A stretch of DNA of 64,000 nt from an uncultured Flavobacteriaceae bacterium (lineage in GTDB: Bacteria > Bacteroidota > Bacteroidia > Flavobacteriales > Flavobacteriaceae): the NCBI GenBank assembly GCA_937929935.1, contig CALFUL010000010.1, positions 1 to 64,000 on the forward strand, read 5' to 3'. Below the pieces are notes generated by a model. That model did no database searches and was not told the DNA's origin. It saw nothing but the letters and a program-made list of their open reading frames with translations. The position numbers were made by a program, and so were the translations under genes. Shown piece after piece: positions 37,459 to 45,757 of the stretch. Within the stretch, counting starts at the first letter, position 1, and the number at the start of each line of letters is the position of its first letter.

Positions 37459-37474
37459 TGGGAAAATTTTCCCA
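37459..37474. promoter_or_regulatory. Palindromic operator O1 of the HTH-ImmA module
   Basis: TGGGAAAATTTTCCCA, a perfect 16-bp palindrome directly upstream of the ATG. Its centre lies 52 bp (about five helical turns) from that of O2, so a dimeric repressor could bind both on one face of the helix. Confidence 0.7.
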
Positions 37475-37510
37475 AAAATAATAAATATTATGAGAATGAT
37501 TGTAATTATT

Positions 37511-37526
37511 TAGGAAAATTTTCCCA
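37511..37526. promoter_or_regulatory. Palindromic operator O2 of the HTH-ImmA module
   Basis: TAGGAAAATTTTCCCA, the same palindrome with one outer mismatch. Its right end overlaps the -7 element TATATTTG on the minus strand (37526-37533), a position from which a bound repressor would block polymerase. Confidence 0.7.
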
Positions 37527-37552
37527 AATATATTTTTCGGTTTGTAATCAAC
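37526..37552 (-). promoter_or_regulatory. Promoter of the HTH-ImmA module
   Basis: On the minus strand TTG (37552-37550), a 16-bp spacer and TATATTTG (37533-37526). The spacer is one base shorter than the usual 17-23. It reads toward the HTH-ImmA gene and is overlapped by O2. Confidence 0.5.
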
Positions 37553-37555
37553 CCC

Positions 37556-38674
37556 CTATATAATAGTAGACTTCCCTAAATCGATATTCTCATCGTTCAG
37601 GTTAAGGTCCTCATCAGAATACGAAATATTATCTGCTATAAAATCGCCAACGTAGTCGGTACCGTATTTACTACTGCCGAGAATATCCTTAGTAATCACA
37701 TTTTTTTTGAAAGATTTTTTAACTGCCTTGACAACTGCATCAGCTTCTTCATTGAGTTCAAAATGCTGCAATAACATAGCAGCACTTAAAATAGCGGCTA
37801 CTGGGTTGGCAATGTTTTTTCCTTTTGCCTTGGGGTAAGAACCATGAAAAGGTGCAAAGATGGCATTGTCTTTTCCTATAGAAGCAGAGGGCAGTAAACC
37901 AACAGATCCTATAATGACACTGCCTTGATCAGAGAGTATATCGCCAAACATATTATCCGTTAGAATAACATCAAACTGCTTAGGTTTCATCATCATCTGA
38001 ACCACCGCATTATCAACAAACATGCACTCAAATTTAACATCTGGGTAACTGATGCTGATTTCAGTAACTACTTTGCGCCACAGGCGTGAGGTTTCTAAAA
38101 CATTAGCTTTATCAACCAAAGTTAGTTTACGTTTTCTTTTTTTTGCAGCCTTGAAGGCCATGTGGGCTAGGCGCGAAATTTCAGCTTCAGTGTATTCACA
38201 TAAATCAGATGCAGCTGTACCGTCTTCACTCAATGATTTCTTACCAAAATAGATGCCGCCAGTTAATTCACGATAAATAACCAAATCGGTTCCGCGAATT
38301 ACTTTTTTGGGTAAAATGGAATTTTCAGATAATACTTTGAAAACTTTAACGGGTCTGATGTTTGCAAATAGTCCGAGCTCTTTTCGCAATTTCAACAAGC
38401 CTTGTTCAGGTCGAACTTTGGCTTCAGGATTATTGTCATATTCTAACGCCCCAATGGCACCAAATAAGGTGGCATCAGCTTCTTTACAAAGTTTGAGTGT
38501 TTCTTGTGGTAAAGGGTCGCCAGAATTAGAAATGGCAACTGCACCCACAGGCGCTTTAATAAAAGTAAATTGATGATTGAAAGTTTCTTCAACAGCTTTA
38601 AGACATTTTACTGCTTGCTCGAGCACTTCTGGCCCAATACCGTCTCCGCCTAAAAGAGCAATCTTTAGTTTCAT
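37556..38674 (-). CDS. leuB: 3-Isopropylmalate dehydrogenase
   Basis: Third step of leucine synthesis, oxidative decarboxylation of 3-isopropylmalate with NAD+. 372 residues of the isocitrate/isopropylmalate dehydrogenase fold: [11 protein letters not shown] at the N-terminus, the substrate Arg cluster in [23 protein letters not shown], the Tyr in [11 protein letters not shown], and the metal site block [26 protein letters not shown]. It overlaps leuA by 4 bp (ATGA), so the two are coupled. leuC and leuD, the isomerase genes, are not in the window. Confidence 0.96.
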   Translation of the reverse strand: MKLKIALLGGDGIGPEVLEQAVKCLKAVEETFNHQFTFIKAPVGAVAISNSGDPLPQETLKLCKEADATLFGAIGALEYDNNPEAKVRPEQGLLKLRKELGLFANIRPVKVFKVLSENSILPKKVIRGTDLVIYRELTGGIYFGKKSLSEDGTAASDLCEYTEAEISRLAHMAFKAAKKRKRKLTLVDKANVLETSRLWRKVVTEISISYPDVKFECMFVDNAVVQMMMKPKQFDVILTDNMFGDILSDQGSVIIGSVGLLPSASIGKDNAIFAPFHGSYPKAKGKNIANPVAAILSAAMLLQHFELNEEADAVVKAVKKSFKKNVITKDILGSSKYGTDYVGDFIADNISYSDEDLNLNDENIDLGKSTII

Positions 38675-39846
38675 GGGGCTACCTTTTGAATTGTAGGATC
38701 AGTAGCAGCGATAATGGTATCAATGTCTTTATCTAAAACCTCTTTTTTAGAATCTGCAAATTTCAAAAACTCTTGATATACAGCATCTAGTTGAATTTTA
38801 GTTAACTCATACCCAACTAATTTTGCACGATAGGCGAGTGCGGCTCTACCGCTTCTTGCCGTCAAAACAATTGAAGATTCAGTGACACCTACATCAGCAG
38901 GGTCAATAATCTCATAGGTTTCACGATTTTTAATGACACCATCTTGATGTATGCCTGAACTATGTGCAAAGGCATTTGCCCCTACAATAGCTTTATTGGG
39001 CTGCACCATCATCCCCATAGTTTCTGAGACCATTTTACTGGTATCAAATAAAAGTTTGCTGTTAATATCAGTATCTAAACCAAGAGTTGGGTGTTGACGC
39101 ATTACCATAACCACTTCTTCTAAAGAGGTATTACCTGCGCGTTCTCCAATTCCGTTAATGGTACATTCAATTTGGCGGGCTCCGTTCACAACTCCGGCAA
39201 TTGAGTTTGCGGTTGCTAAACCTAAATCATTATGACAATGACAAGAAAGCGTAGCCTTGTGAATGCCTTTTACGTTCTCTCTGAGGTATTTTATTTTGGC
39301 GCCGTATTGTTCTGGTAAACAATACCCTGTTGTATCAGGAATGTTTAAAACCGTAACACCAACTTTAATTAATTCTTCACAAATTCGAGCTAAAAACTCA
39401 TTGTCTGTTCTTCCGGCATCTTCAGCATAAAACTCAACATCTTCAACAAATGTCTTTGCATACTTCACAGCTTCAACAGCTCTTTCAATGATGGCTTCTT
39501 TATTTGAATTGAATTTGTATTTAATATGTGAGGCAGAGGTGCCAATACCTGTATGTATTCGTGGTCTTTTGGCATATTTCAATGCCTCAGCAGCAACTTC
39601 AATATCTTTTTTCACTGCTCGTGTTAGTCCGCAAACAGTAACGTTTTTAACCAATTTGGCAATTTCTGAAACTGATTTGAAATCTCCAGGACTCGAAACC
39701 GGAAAACCTGCTTCAATGACATCAACCCCTAAAAGTTCAAGACGTTCAGCAATAATCAATTTTTGTTCGGTGCCCAGTTTGCAGCCGGGTACTTGTTCAC
39801 CATCTCTAAGTGTAGTGTCAAAAATTTGTACCTTGTCTTTACTCAT
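38671..39846 (-). CDS. leuA: 2-Isopropylmalate synthase, short form
   Basis: Condenses acetyl-CoA with 2-oxoisovalerate to start leucine synthesis. The HMGL-like TIM barrel is complete: [15 protein letters not shown], the metal site [13 protein letters not shown] and [16 protein letters not shown], then subdomain [15 protein letters not shown]. At 391 residues it ends before the C-terminal leucine-sensing domain found in E. coli-type LeuA of about 520 residues, so feedback control by that domain is absent. A homocitrate- or citramalate-synthase activity would be the alternative, but coupling to leuB favours leuA. Confidence 0.93.
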   Translation of the reverse strand: MSKDKVQIFDTTLRDGEQVPGCKLGTEQKLIIAERLELLGVDVIEAGFPVSSPGDFKSVSEIAKLVKNVTVCGLTRAVKKDIEVAAEALKYAKRPRIHTGIGTSASHIKYKFNSNKEAIIERAVEAVKYAKTFVEDVEFYAEDAGRTDNEFLARICEELIKVGVTVLNIPDTTGYCLPEQYGAKIKYLRENVKGIHKATLSCHCHNDLGLATANSIAGVVNGARQIECTINGIGERAGNTSLEEVVMVMRQHPTLGLDTDINSKLLFDTSKMVSETMGMMVQPNKAIVGANAFAHSSGIHQDGVIKNRETYEIIDPADVGVTESSIVLTARSGRAALAYRAKLVGYELTKIQLDAVYQEFLKFADSKKEVLDKDIDTIIAATDPTIQKVAP

Positions 39847-40003
39847 TATATTTGTGTAGTTTTAACAACCTTAGAAAGGCTATTCACGAATATATGACCA
39901 ATCAACGAAATCTCCTAAAAAAGCGATTTTAAATTACTATGGGCAATAGTATGTACTTAAATTAAGTAGTTGAATAACAGTAACTTAAATCAATTCTATT
40001 ACG

Positions 40004-41548
40004 ATGACAAATGCGCATAAAGATGCATTATTTGTGCTGGTAAAGTCGCTATCAAAATCAGAGAAAAGGCAATTTAAGCTATATGTTGGCCGTCTTGGGG
40101 TTAATACTGATGCTAAATTTATTGCGCTTTTTAATCTCTTAGATAAAATGCGCGAGTACAAAGAGAAAACCATTTTAGATAATGGAATTGTGACCAAGTC
40201 ACAACTTTCTAATCTTAAGGCACATCTATATAAGCAGATTTTAATCAGTTTGCGTTTGAATCCTGTTAATCAAAATATACGCGTTCAAATACGTGAACAG
40301 CTTGATTTTGCAACGATTTTGTATCAAAAGGGACTCTATAAACAGAGCCTTAAAATCTTAGATAAGGCAAAGAATATTGCCATCAATAATCAAGAGAAGA
40401 ACATTGCCTACGAAATTGTTGAACTTGAAAAAATTATTGAAACCCAATACATAACGCGTAGTATTCCTGATCGCGCTGACGAACTTAGCATTCAGGCTAA
40501 AGAATTATCGGCTCATAATGTAATGACCAGTAAACTGTCAAACCTTTCATTACAGCTTTACGGTATGATGCTAAAAGTAGGGTATGTACGTAGTGATGAG
40601 GATTATAAACAAGTAGAAGAGTACTTTAAAAGTAAACTGCCTAAATATACTATTGAAGACCTAGGTTTTAGAGAAAAACTTTGGTTGTACAAGGCGCATT
40701 TATGGTATAGTTTCTTAACACAAGATTTTTTATCATGCTATAAGTATGCTAGCAAATGGGTAGATCTTTTTGATGACTATGAAGATATGGTTCAATTAAA
40801 TCCTGTTTTTTATTTAAAAGGAAACAACTATTTATTAGAATCACTTTTTTACGTAAAATACAGTTCGCAGTTTAAAGAAACTCTTGATAAACTTGAGACT
40901 CGGGTAGCGAGCAAGAGTTTTCCGAAGAATGATAATATTAGTTCATTAGCTTTTTTATATATCAATTCAAATAAACTAAACCTTCATTTTTTAAATGGTA
41001 CCTTTAAAAAAGGCCTGTATTTGGTTAAAATTATCGAATACGGCATCAACAAACATATTGATCGTATTGATCAGCATCACATCATGGTATTGTATTATAA
41101 GATTGCGTGTTTGTACTTTGGTATGGGCGACAATAAAACATGTATTCAATACCTCAAAAAAATCATTACCAATAAAAATCTAAAGATGCGTGAAGACCTG
41201 ATGTGCTTTGCACGTGTGTTAAGCTTAGTGGCGCATTATGAGGCTGGTATGGACTATCATTTAGAAATTCAATTAAAGAGCACCTATAAGTTTTTGTTAA
41301 AGATGGGCGATCTTCATGCGGTGCAAAAAGAGATGATTAAATTCTTAAGAAACCTCGGCAATATTTACCCTAGTGATTTACGAGATGAGTTTAAAAAATT
41401 ACATACTGAACTTAAGAAGTTTGAGAATCATCCGTATGAAAAGCGAGCGTTTTTATACTTAGATATTATTTCATGGTTAGAAAGTCATCTTGAAGACAAA
41501 CCTGTATCAGAAATAATCCGCTTAAAAGCAGCTCAAATAACGCGCTAA
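40004..41548 (+). CDS. Conserved helical-repeat (TPR-like) protein
   Basis: A 514-residue cytosolic protein with no signal or membrane segment. The whole sequence is alpha-helical with TPR-like pairs (QLDFATILYQKGLYKQSLKILDKAKNIA, LYYKIACLYFGMGDNKTCIQYLKKII). The N-terminal block (LFVLVKSLSKSEKRQFKLYVGRLG) looks conserved in flavobacterial homologues as I recall them, but no function is known. Scaffolding or peptide binding is a general guess for the fold. It diverges from leuA and abuts the next, converging gene with no gap between stops. Confidence 0.7.
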   Translation: MTNAHKDALFVLVKSLSKSEKRQFKLYVGRLGVNTDAKFIALFNLLDKMREYKEKTILDNGIVTKSQLSNLKAHLYKQILISLRLNPVNQNIRVQIREQLDFATILYQKGLYKQSLKILDKAKNIAINNQEKNIAYEIVELEKIIETQYITRSIPDRADELSIQAKELSAHNVMTSKLSNLSLQLYGMMLKVGYVRSDEDYKQVEEYFKSKLPKYTIEDLGFREKLWLYKAHLWYSFLTQDFLSCYKYASKWVDLFDDYEDMVQLNPVFYLKGNNYLLESLFYVKYSSQFKETLDKLETRVASKSFPKNDNISSLAFLYINSNKLNLHFLNGTFKKGLYLVKIIEYGINKHIDRIDQHHIMVLYYKIACLYFGMGDNKTCIQYLKKIITNKNLKMREDLMCFARVLSLVAHYEAGMDYHLEIQLKSTYKFLLKMGDLHAVQKEMIKFLRNLGNIYPSDLRDEFKKLHTELKKFENHPYEKRAFLYLDIISWLESHLEDKPVSEIIRLKAAQITR

Positions 41549-42106
41549 TTAATTATTGTCTTTAGTGTCTTCATTAATAATACCAGGCGTAGTAGTGGTA
41601 TTTTTAAAATTGAATTGATTCACAAGGTTTTCTCCTAACTTTTGAAAATCTTCATTTTGTGCCATTTTTCGAACCTTTTCAGGGTCAAAATTGCCGTTGA
41701 AGTACAAAAATGAACCATTTGCATTATTGTTATTGTACACTAAAATTTCTTTAACCGTACTTTTCTTTTCACGAATTGAAATAACGTTTCTTTTTAACTC
41801 ATCATTTTTTCTAAAAACTTCAATGAATGAATTACCAGTAATAGAATTCATTTGCTTGTTCAAAAATTCAGTTCGTGCAGGTGTTGCACTCGGAAATTGC
41901 ATGTATCTGAGGTCACGAGTATTGCCTACTAAAGATTTCATTTCAGGAGAAATATTGCCAATCATTGATAGCATAAATTGAGGTACGCGAACCGCAGTTA
42001 CCTGATTATCATTTTTATGCGCATCGTAAAAAGAATCAATTGAGTTATAGCTTGCGCAAGACGAAAGCATGAAAAGACTGATAATAAATAGCGTTCTTTT
42101 AATCAT
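41549..42106 (-). CDS. DUF4252 lipoprotein
   Basis: A 185-residue exported protein with signal MIKRTLFIISLFMLSSC (lipobox LSSC). The body fits DUF4252, a Bacteroidota family of unknown function (IDSFYDAHKNDNQVTAVRVPQFML, LRYMQFPSATPARTEFL, EILVYNNNNANGSFLYFNGNFDPEKV). In some Bacteroidota such genes lie next to sigma-factor/anti-sigma pairs, but none is adjacent here. The C-terminal tail is Asn/Thr rich and probably disordered. Confidence 0.78.
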   Translation of the reverse strand: MIKRTLFIISLFMLSSCASYNSIDSFYDAHKNDNQVTAVRVPQFMLSMIGNISPEMKSLVGNTRDLRYMQFPSATPARTEFLNKQMNSITGNSFIEVFRKNDELKRNVISIREKKSTVKEILVYNNNNANGSFLYFNGNFDPEKVRKMAQNEDFQKLGENLVNQFNFKNTTTTPGIINEDTKDNN

Positions 42107-42141
42107 TATAGTTTGTGTTTAATGTGTTAAATGTACTAAAA

Positions 42142-42717
42142 TTAGCAACAAGCATTCCAAATTGAATCATCTGGTGGCGGCGCTACAAAATTGATAAGTT
42201 CTTTTTTTACCGGATGTATAAAAGAAAGTGATCGCGCGTGTAAATGAATGCTTCCGTCTTTGTTGCTTCGGTTGAAACCGTATTTAAGATCTCCCTTAAT
42301 TGGGCAATCAATATAAGATAGTTGAGAACGTATTTGATGATGACGCCCCGTTTTTAAATCAATTTTAAGCAAGTAATAGGAATCGAGTTTTTTTAAAACT
42401 TCATAGTCTAAAATTGCCTTTTTACTTTCAGGAATTTCTTTGGTATAGGCGTAAGATTTATTTTGCTTCGGATTTCTTTTTAACCAATGCACTAAGGTTG
42501 CTTCGTTTTTTTCAGGAAGCTCTTTTACCACAGCCCAGTAAGTTTTCTGCGCTTTTTTCTCAGCGAATAGCTTATTTAAGCGGGGTAGAGCTTTTGAGGT
42601 TTTAGCAAATACAACAATACCAGAAGTTGGTCGATCTAATCTATGAGCAACTCCCAGATAAACATTGCCAGGTTTCTTGTGCTTATTTTTGATGTATTGT
42701 TTAACAATTTCACTCAA
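42142..42717 (-). CDS. RluA-family rRNA pseudouridine synthase (N-terminus without canonical start)
   Basis: Isomerises uridine to pseudouridine in ribosomal RNA. The catalytic Asp lies in HRLDRPTSG, with KTYWAVVK and TGRHHQIRSQLS following. The first usable start in frame is TTG at 42717, giving 191 residues, but the frame stays open upstream to 42858 and encodes the family's N-terminal block YEDNHLIVINKRPGDIVQGD (about bases 42735-42795). No ATG, GTG or TTG lies in that stretch, so the true product is probably longer and uses a rare start (ATC at 42840 or ATT at 42798) coupled to lspA, which ends at 42843. Target position in rRNA unknown. Confidence 0.82.
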   Translation of the reverse strand: MSEIVKQYIKNKHKKPGNVYLGVAHRLDRPTSGIVVFAKTSKALPRLNKLFAEKKAQKTYWAVVKELPEKNEATLVHWLKRNPKQNKSYAYTKEIPESKKAILDYEVLKKLDSYYLLKIDLKTGRHHQIRSQLSYIDCPIKGDLKYGFNRSNKDGSIHLHARSLSFIHPVKKELINFVAPPPDDSIWNACC

Positions 42718-42842
42718 GGGTGCATCGCCAGTTTTATCGCCTTGTACAATATCTCCGGGGCGTTTATTGATGACAATTAAATGATTGTCTTCATAAATGA
42801 CTTGAAGATTAACTGCCGTTGAATGTGTGTTCTTGTTGATTG

Positions 42843-43322
42843 CTAAAAATTTAGTTTTCTATTAGTGAAGCTTAAGAATAAAATAATGAATACCCCCATA
42901 GTCACTGATACATCTGCCATATTAAAGATTCCGGTTTTTAAAAAACCCCATTGAAAATGCAAAAAGTCAGTAACCTGGCCATAAGCAATTCTGTCTATAA
43001 GGTTACCAATGCCGCCCCCAATAACGCAGGCAAATGCAAACACCAAAACTTTGTTTAGATTTTCTTTTTTAAGAATTCGAAAAAGAAGAATTAACAATAG
43101 TACAACCGGAAATATTTTTAAAACAATTAGTTTGATGATAGGAGAGAGGTCTCGCCCCATACCAAGCATGGCCCCTGTATTCTCTACTTTTGTTAAAATA
43201 AAATTATCGCCAATTAGTTCTATTTTTTCGTGGTAATCAACATTTTTTCGCACCGCATCTTTAGACCATTGATCGCAACCTATGTTGAATAAAACAATGA
43301 ATATAATGGCAATCTTTTTCAT
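42843..43322 (-). CDS. lspA: Lipoprotein signal peptidase II
   Basis: A 159-residue inner-membrane aspartyl protease that removes the signal peptide of diacylglyceryl-modified prolipoproteins; the many lipoproteins in this window are its substrates. It has four hydrophobic helices (about 2-20, 65-85, 88-106 and 130-152). Catalytic aspartates are in GGIGNLIDRI and FNMADVSV, both conserved blocks. DQWSKD near the N-terminus is also diagnostic. It runs into the RluA-type gene with at most a few bases between. Confidence 0.96.
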   Translation of the reverse strand: MKKIAIIFIVLFNIGCDQWSKDAVRKNVDYHEKIELIGDNFILTKVENTGAMLGMGRDLSPIIKLIVLKIFPVVLLLILLFRILKKENLNKVLVFAFACVIGGGIGNLIDRIAYGQVTDFLHFQWGFLKTGIFNMADVSVTMGVFIILFLSFTNRKLNF

Positions 43323-43400
43323 ATTGATTCTCTCGGCTGAACGCTGCAGCTTTATTTAATACTCATTACATCGAGCTTCCAACTTCCTTCTTCAAGTTTC

Positions 43401-43442
43401 GTACTTAATACTTAGTACTTAATACTTAGTACTTAATACTTT
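43401..43442. repeat. Three tandem copies of a 14-bp repeat
   Basis: GTACTTAATACTTA occurs at 43401-43414 and 43415-43428, with a third copy at 43429-43442 ending in T. It lies in the 149-bp region between lspA and panB. I recall similar tandem repeats in other flavobacterial intergenic regions; the function is unknown. Confidence 0.85.
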
Positions 43443-43471
43443 GTACTAGTAACTCATTCCTAACTCCTAAT

Positions 43472-44290
43472 TTAGTATTGCTCTTCATCATTCGGAAAAT
43501 CTTTGCTCTTCACATCTTGAACATAATCTGAAATTGCGGCTCCCATGGTTTCATATAAATTCATATAACGTCTTAAAAAACGTGGATTAAACTCATGCGT
43601 CATCCCTAATAAATCATGAATAACTAAAACTTGTCCGTCTGCATGTTTTCCACCGCCTATGCCTATGGTAGGAATAGAGATACTTTCAGAAACTTTTTTA
43701 GTCAATTCAGCTGGTATTTTTTCTAATACAATGGCAAAACAGCCTAATTTTTCTAATAACTTTGCATCTTCAATAAGTTTATCAGCTTCTTCTTCTTCCT
43801 TCGCTCTTACGGTGTAGGTGCCAAATTTGTAAATGGACTGCGGTGTTAATCCTAAATGACCCATAACCGGAATACCGGCATTTAAAATACGCTTAACTGA
43901 TTCTTTAATTTCAGCACCACCTTCAACTTTTACAGAGTGCGCACCACTTTCTTTCATTATTCTTATTGCGGATCGTAACGCTTCTTTAGGGTCGCTTTGG
44001 TAACTTCCGAAAGGAAGGTCAACCACAACCAAGGCTCTTTCAACAGCTCTAATCACAGAAGATGCATGATAAATCATTTGATCTAAGGTAATGGGTAAAG
44101 TGGTTTCATGACCAGCCATAACGTTACTTGCAGAGTCGCCTACTAAGATGACATCAACGTTCGCCGAATCAACAATTTTTGCCATTGAATAATCATAGGC
44201 GGTTAGCATAGAGATTTTCTCTCCATTTTTTTTCATATCAACCAATGATTTGACGGTTACTCTTTTGTATTCTTTTTTAGCTGTAGACAT
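43472..44290 (-). CDS. panB: 3-Methyl-2-oxobutanoate hydroxymethyltransferase
   Basis: First committed step of pantothenate (coenzyme A) synthesis: adds a hydroxymethyl group from methylenetetrahydrofolate to 2-oxoisovalerate. A 272-residue TIM barrel with the family blocks [62 protein letters not shown] and [23 protein letters not shown]. It shares its oxo acid substrate with the leucine gene leuA nearby. The gene is preceded by a 128-bp region shared with a divergent small gene. Confidence 0.96.
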   Translation of the reverse strand: MSTAKKEYKRVTVKSLVDMKKNGEKISMLTAYDYSMAKIVDSANVDVILVGDSASNVMAGHETTLPITLDQMIYHASSVIRAVERALVVVDLPFGSYQSDPKEALRSAIRIMKESGAHSVKVEGGAEIKESVKRILNAGIPVMGHLGLTPQSIYKFGTYTVRAKEEEEADKLIEDAKLLEKLGCFAIVLEKIPAELTKKVSESISIPTIGIGGGKHADGQVLVIHDLLGMTHEFNPRFLRRYMNLYETMGAAISDYVQDVKSKDFPNDEEQY

Positions 44291-44436
44291 TACTGTGTTT
44301 TTGATGCTATAAAAGTAAGGAGATTTGAGCAGACTCTTATAACCTTGATTATTGACTATTAGAAAGTCAATTTTAAATCTAAATGATTGCTTAAAATTTT
44401 AATGGCGAATCAGTATTTTTGATAAAATCAATATTG

Positions 44437-44892
44437 ATGAAAAGAATACTAGTACTTATAAGTCTTATGTGTTTTGCCTTTAACCATGCGCAAGAACCTG
44501 AAAAAATTGCTATTCAAAATACCATAGAAACATTTTTTGAGGGGTTTCATCAACAAGATTCTTTACTCATGAAACAAACTGTTGCCAATGAGATGATTCT
44601 GCAAACTATTGCCATTGATTCTTTAGGTGAAACAAAAATTCATGAAACTTCTTTTTCACAATTTTTGAAAGGTATTGTGGGTATACCTGAAACGGTCAAA
44701 TTTCAAGAAGTATTAAAGTCTTTCTCTATTCAAATTGACGGCAATATGGCTAATGTTTGGACACCTTATGAATTTCGCCTGAGAGAAGAATTCAGTCATT
44801 GCGGTGTCAATTCATTTCAATTGGTCAAGTTTAATGACCAATGGAAAATTATTTATTTAATTGATACGCGAAGAAAAGAAAACTGCGACTAA
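44437..44892 (+). CDS. Exported NTF2-like (SnoaL/DUF4440-type) protein
   Basis: A 151-residue protein. The ATG at 44437 opens MKRILVLISLMCFAFNHAQ, a signal peptide with cleavage after HAQ. The mature part is a single NTF2-like cone fold (IAIQNTIETFFEGFHQQDSLLMKQTVANEMILQ, then VNSFQLVKFNDQWKIIYLIDTRRK). This type is often annotated as a nuclear transport factor 2 family protein; no enzyme activity can be assigned. A TATTTTTG box (44414-44421) lies 15 bp upstream. The gene abuts the next converging gene with no gap. Confidence 0.82.
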   Translation: MKRILVLISLMCFAFNHAQEPEKIAIQNTIETFFEGFHQQDSLLMKQTVANEMILQTIAIDSLGETKIHETSFSQFLKGIVGIPETVKFQEVLKSFSIQIDGNMANVWTPYEFRLREEFSHCGVNSFQLVKFNDQWKIIYLIDTRRKENCD

Positions 44893-45555
44893 TTATAGGC
44901 AGGTTTTTACTTGCGTTAAGTTTTTAATACTTCTACTATTCTGTAATTGTTTTAGTTTAATACCATTGAGACTAAGCGAAGTCAATTGAAAAATGTTTTC
45001 GCGTTCATTTTTACCGGTTGTAAGCACTAAAAAAGCATAGCCATTCATCTTTTTTATAAACCAATACCCATTATCTCTGTTAGTATAATTAATGAATTGA
45101 TTTCTTCGATGCGGTTTTTTAGATTTCTTATCAAGAAAGAACTGTTCTTTAGTGAATTGAGATTTTATACCTTGTATTTCATCACAAAATTGATCAACCA
45201 AAAAACTATTCAATTCTTTATGGTCAAGCTTAATGTTACTTTTAGAATCCATTCTTTTGAATGAGTAGGTGCTATTTTTTCCTTTAAGTTGAAGCGCATT
45301 TTGACTTACATTAAGAACCTGTAACTTACCTTTTAAGCCATCTGCCTTAATTTTAGTCTGTTTTTTGTTAACCGATATTTTTCCCTTTTTGTTGGTGTGA
45401 ATTGAGCCAATTGAGTTGGTATCAAAATCAAGAACAATATTTGTTTTTTCTTTGCTGTTTTTTTTGGCAACAGATAGCCAGGCGCCATCTAAATTTTGAC
45501 TAAAACAAGTGCTAATTGAAGCTAAACATATAATTAGGGACGTAATTTTTTTCAT
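44893..45555 (-). CDS. Secreted hypothetical protein
   Basis: A 220-residue product with signal peptide MKKITSLIICLASISTCFSQ. The mature part begins with a lipocalin-like pattern (NLDGAWLSVAKKNSKEKTNIVLDFDTNSIGSIHTNKKGKI) of short beta strands, then a helical and basic C-terminus (KSKKPHRRNQFINYTNRDNGYWFIKKMNG). No family is recognised. It is divergent from the sialate esterase gene, sharing a 202-bp region with several repeats. Confidence 0.6.
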   Translation of the reverse strand: MKKITSLIICLASISTCFSQNLDGAWLSVAKKNSKEKTNIVLDFDTNSIGSIHTNKKGKISVNKKQTKIKADGLKGKLQVLNVSQNALQLKGKNSTYSFKRMDSKSNIKLDHKELNSFLVDQFCDEIQGIKSQFTKEQFFLDKKSKKPHRRNQFINYTNRDNGYWFIKKMNGYAFLVLTTGKNERENIFQLTSLSLNGIKLKQLQNSRSIKNLTQVKTCL

Positions 45556-45661
45556 ACTTTAGTTAACGCTCTAATTATCATAATGTTGCGGCTTTAATAA
45601 AATATTTTACACCAGTCAATTAATTCATAAGTTATTGAAATCAATTGTTCACACTTATTTT

Positions 45662-45734
45662 ATGATTTTCTAAAATCATCTTTATTTTAAATTCTATTTC
45701 AGCTTCTAAATAGTTAAATTTGAAATAGTTAAAT
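45662..45734. promoter_or_regulatory. Dyad and direct repeats upstream of the esterase gene
   Basis: A perfect dyad ATGATTTT-CT-AAAATCAT at 45662-45679, followed by two direct copies of AAATAGTTAAAT at 45708-45719 and 45723-45734 (15 bp apart), 24 bp before the esterase start. These could be regulator sites for a sugar-responsive gene; in such AT-rich DNA chance is not excluded. Confidence 0.35.
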
Positions 45735-45757
45735 AAAAATCTCATAGCATATCATTT

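Noticed and set aside
35698..37555. Prophage remnant
   Set aside because: Only two genes with an HTH-ImmA signature; no integrase, structural genes, tRNA or attachment repeats are visible.
43401..43442. CRISPR array
   Set aside because: The 14-bp units are directly abutting with no spacers and no cas genes are nearby.
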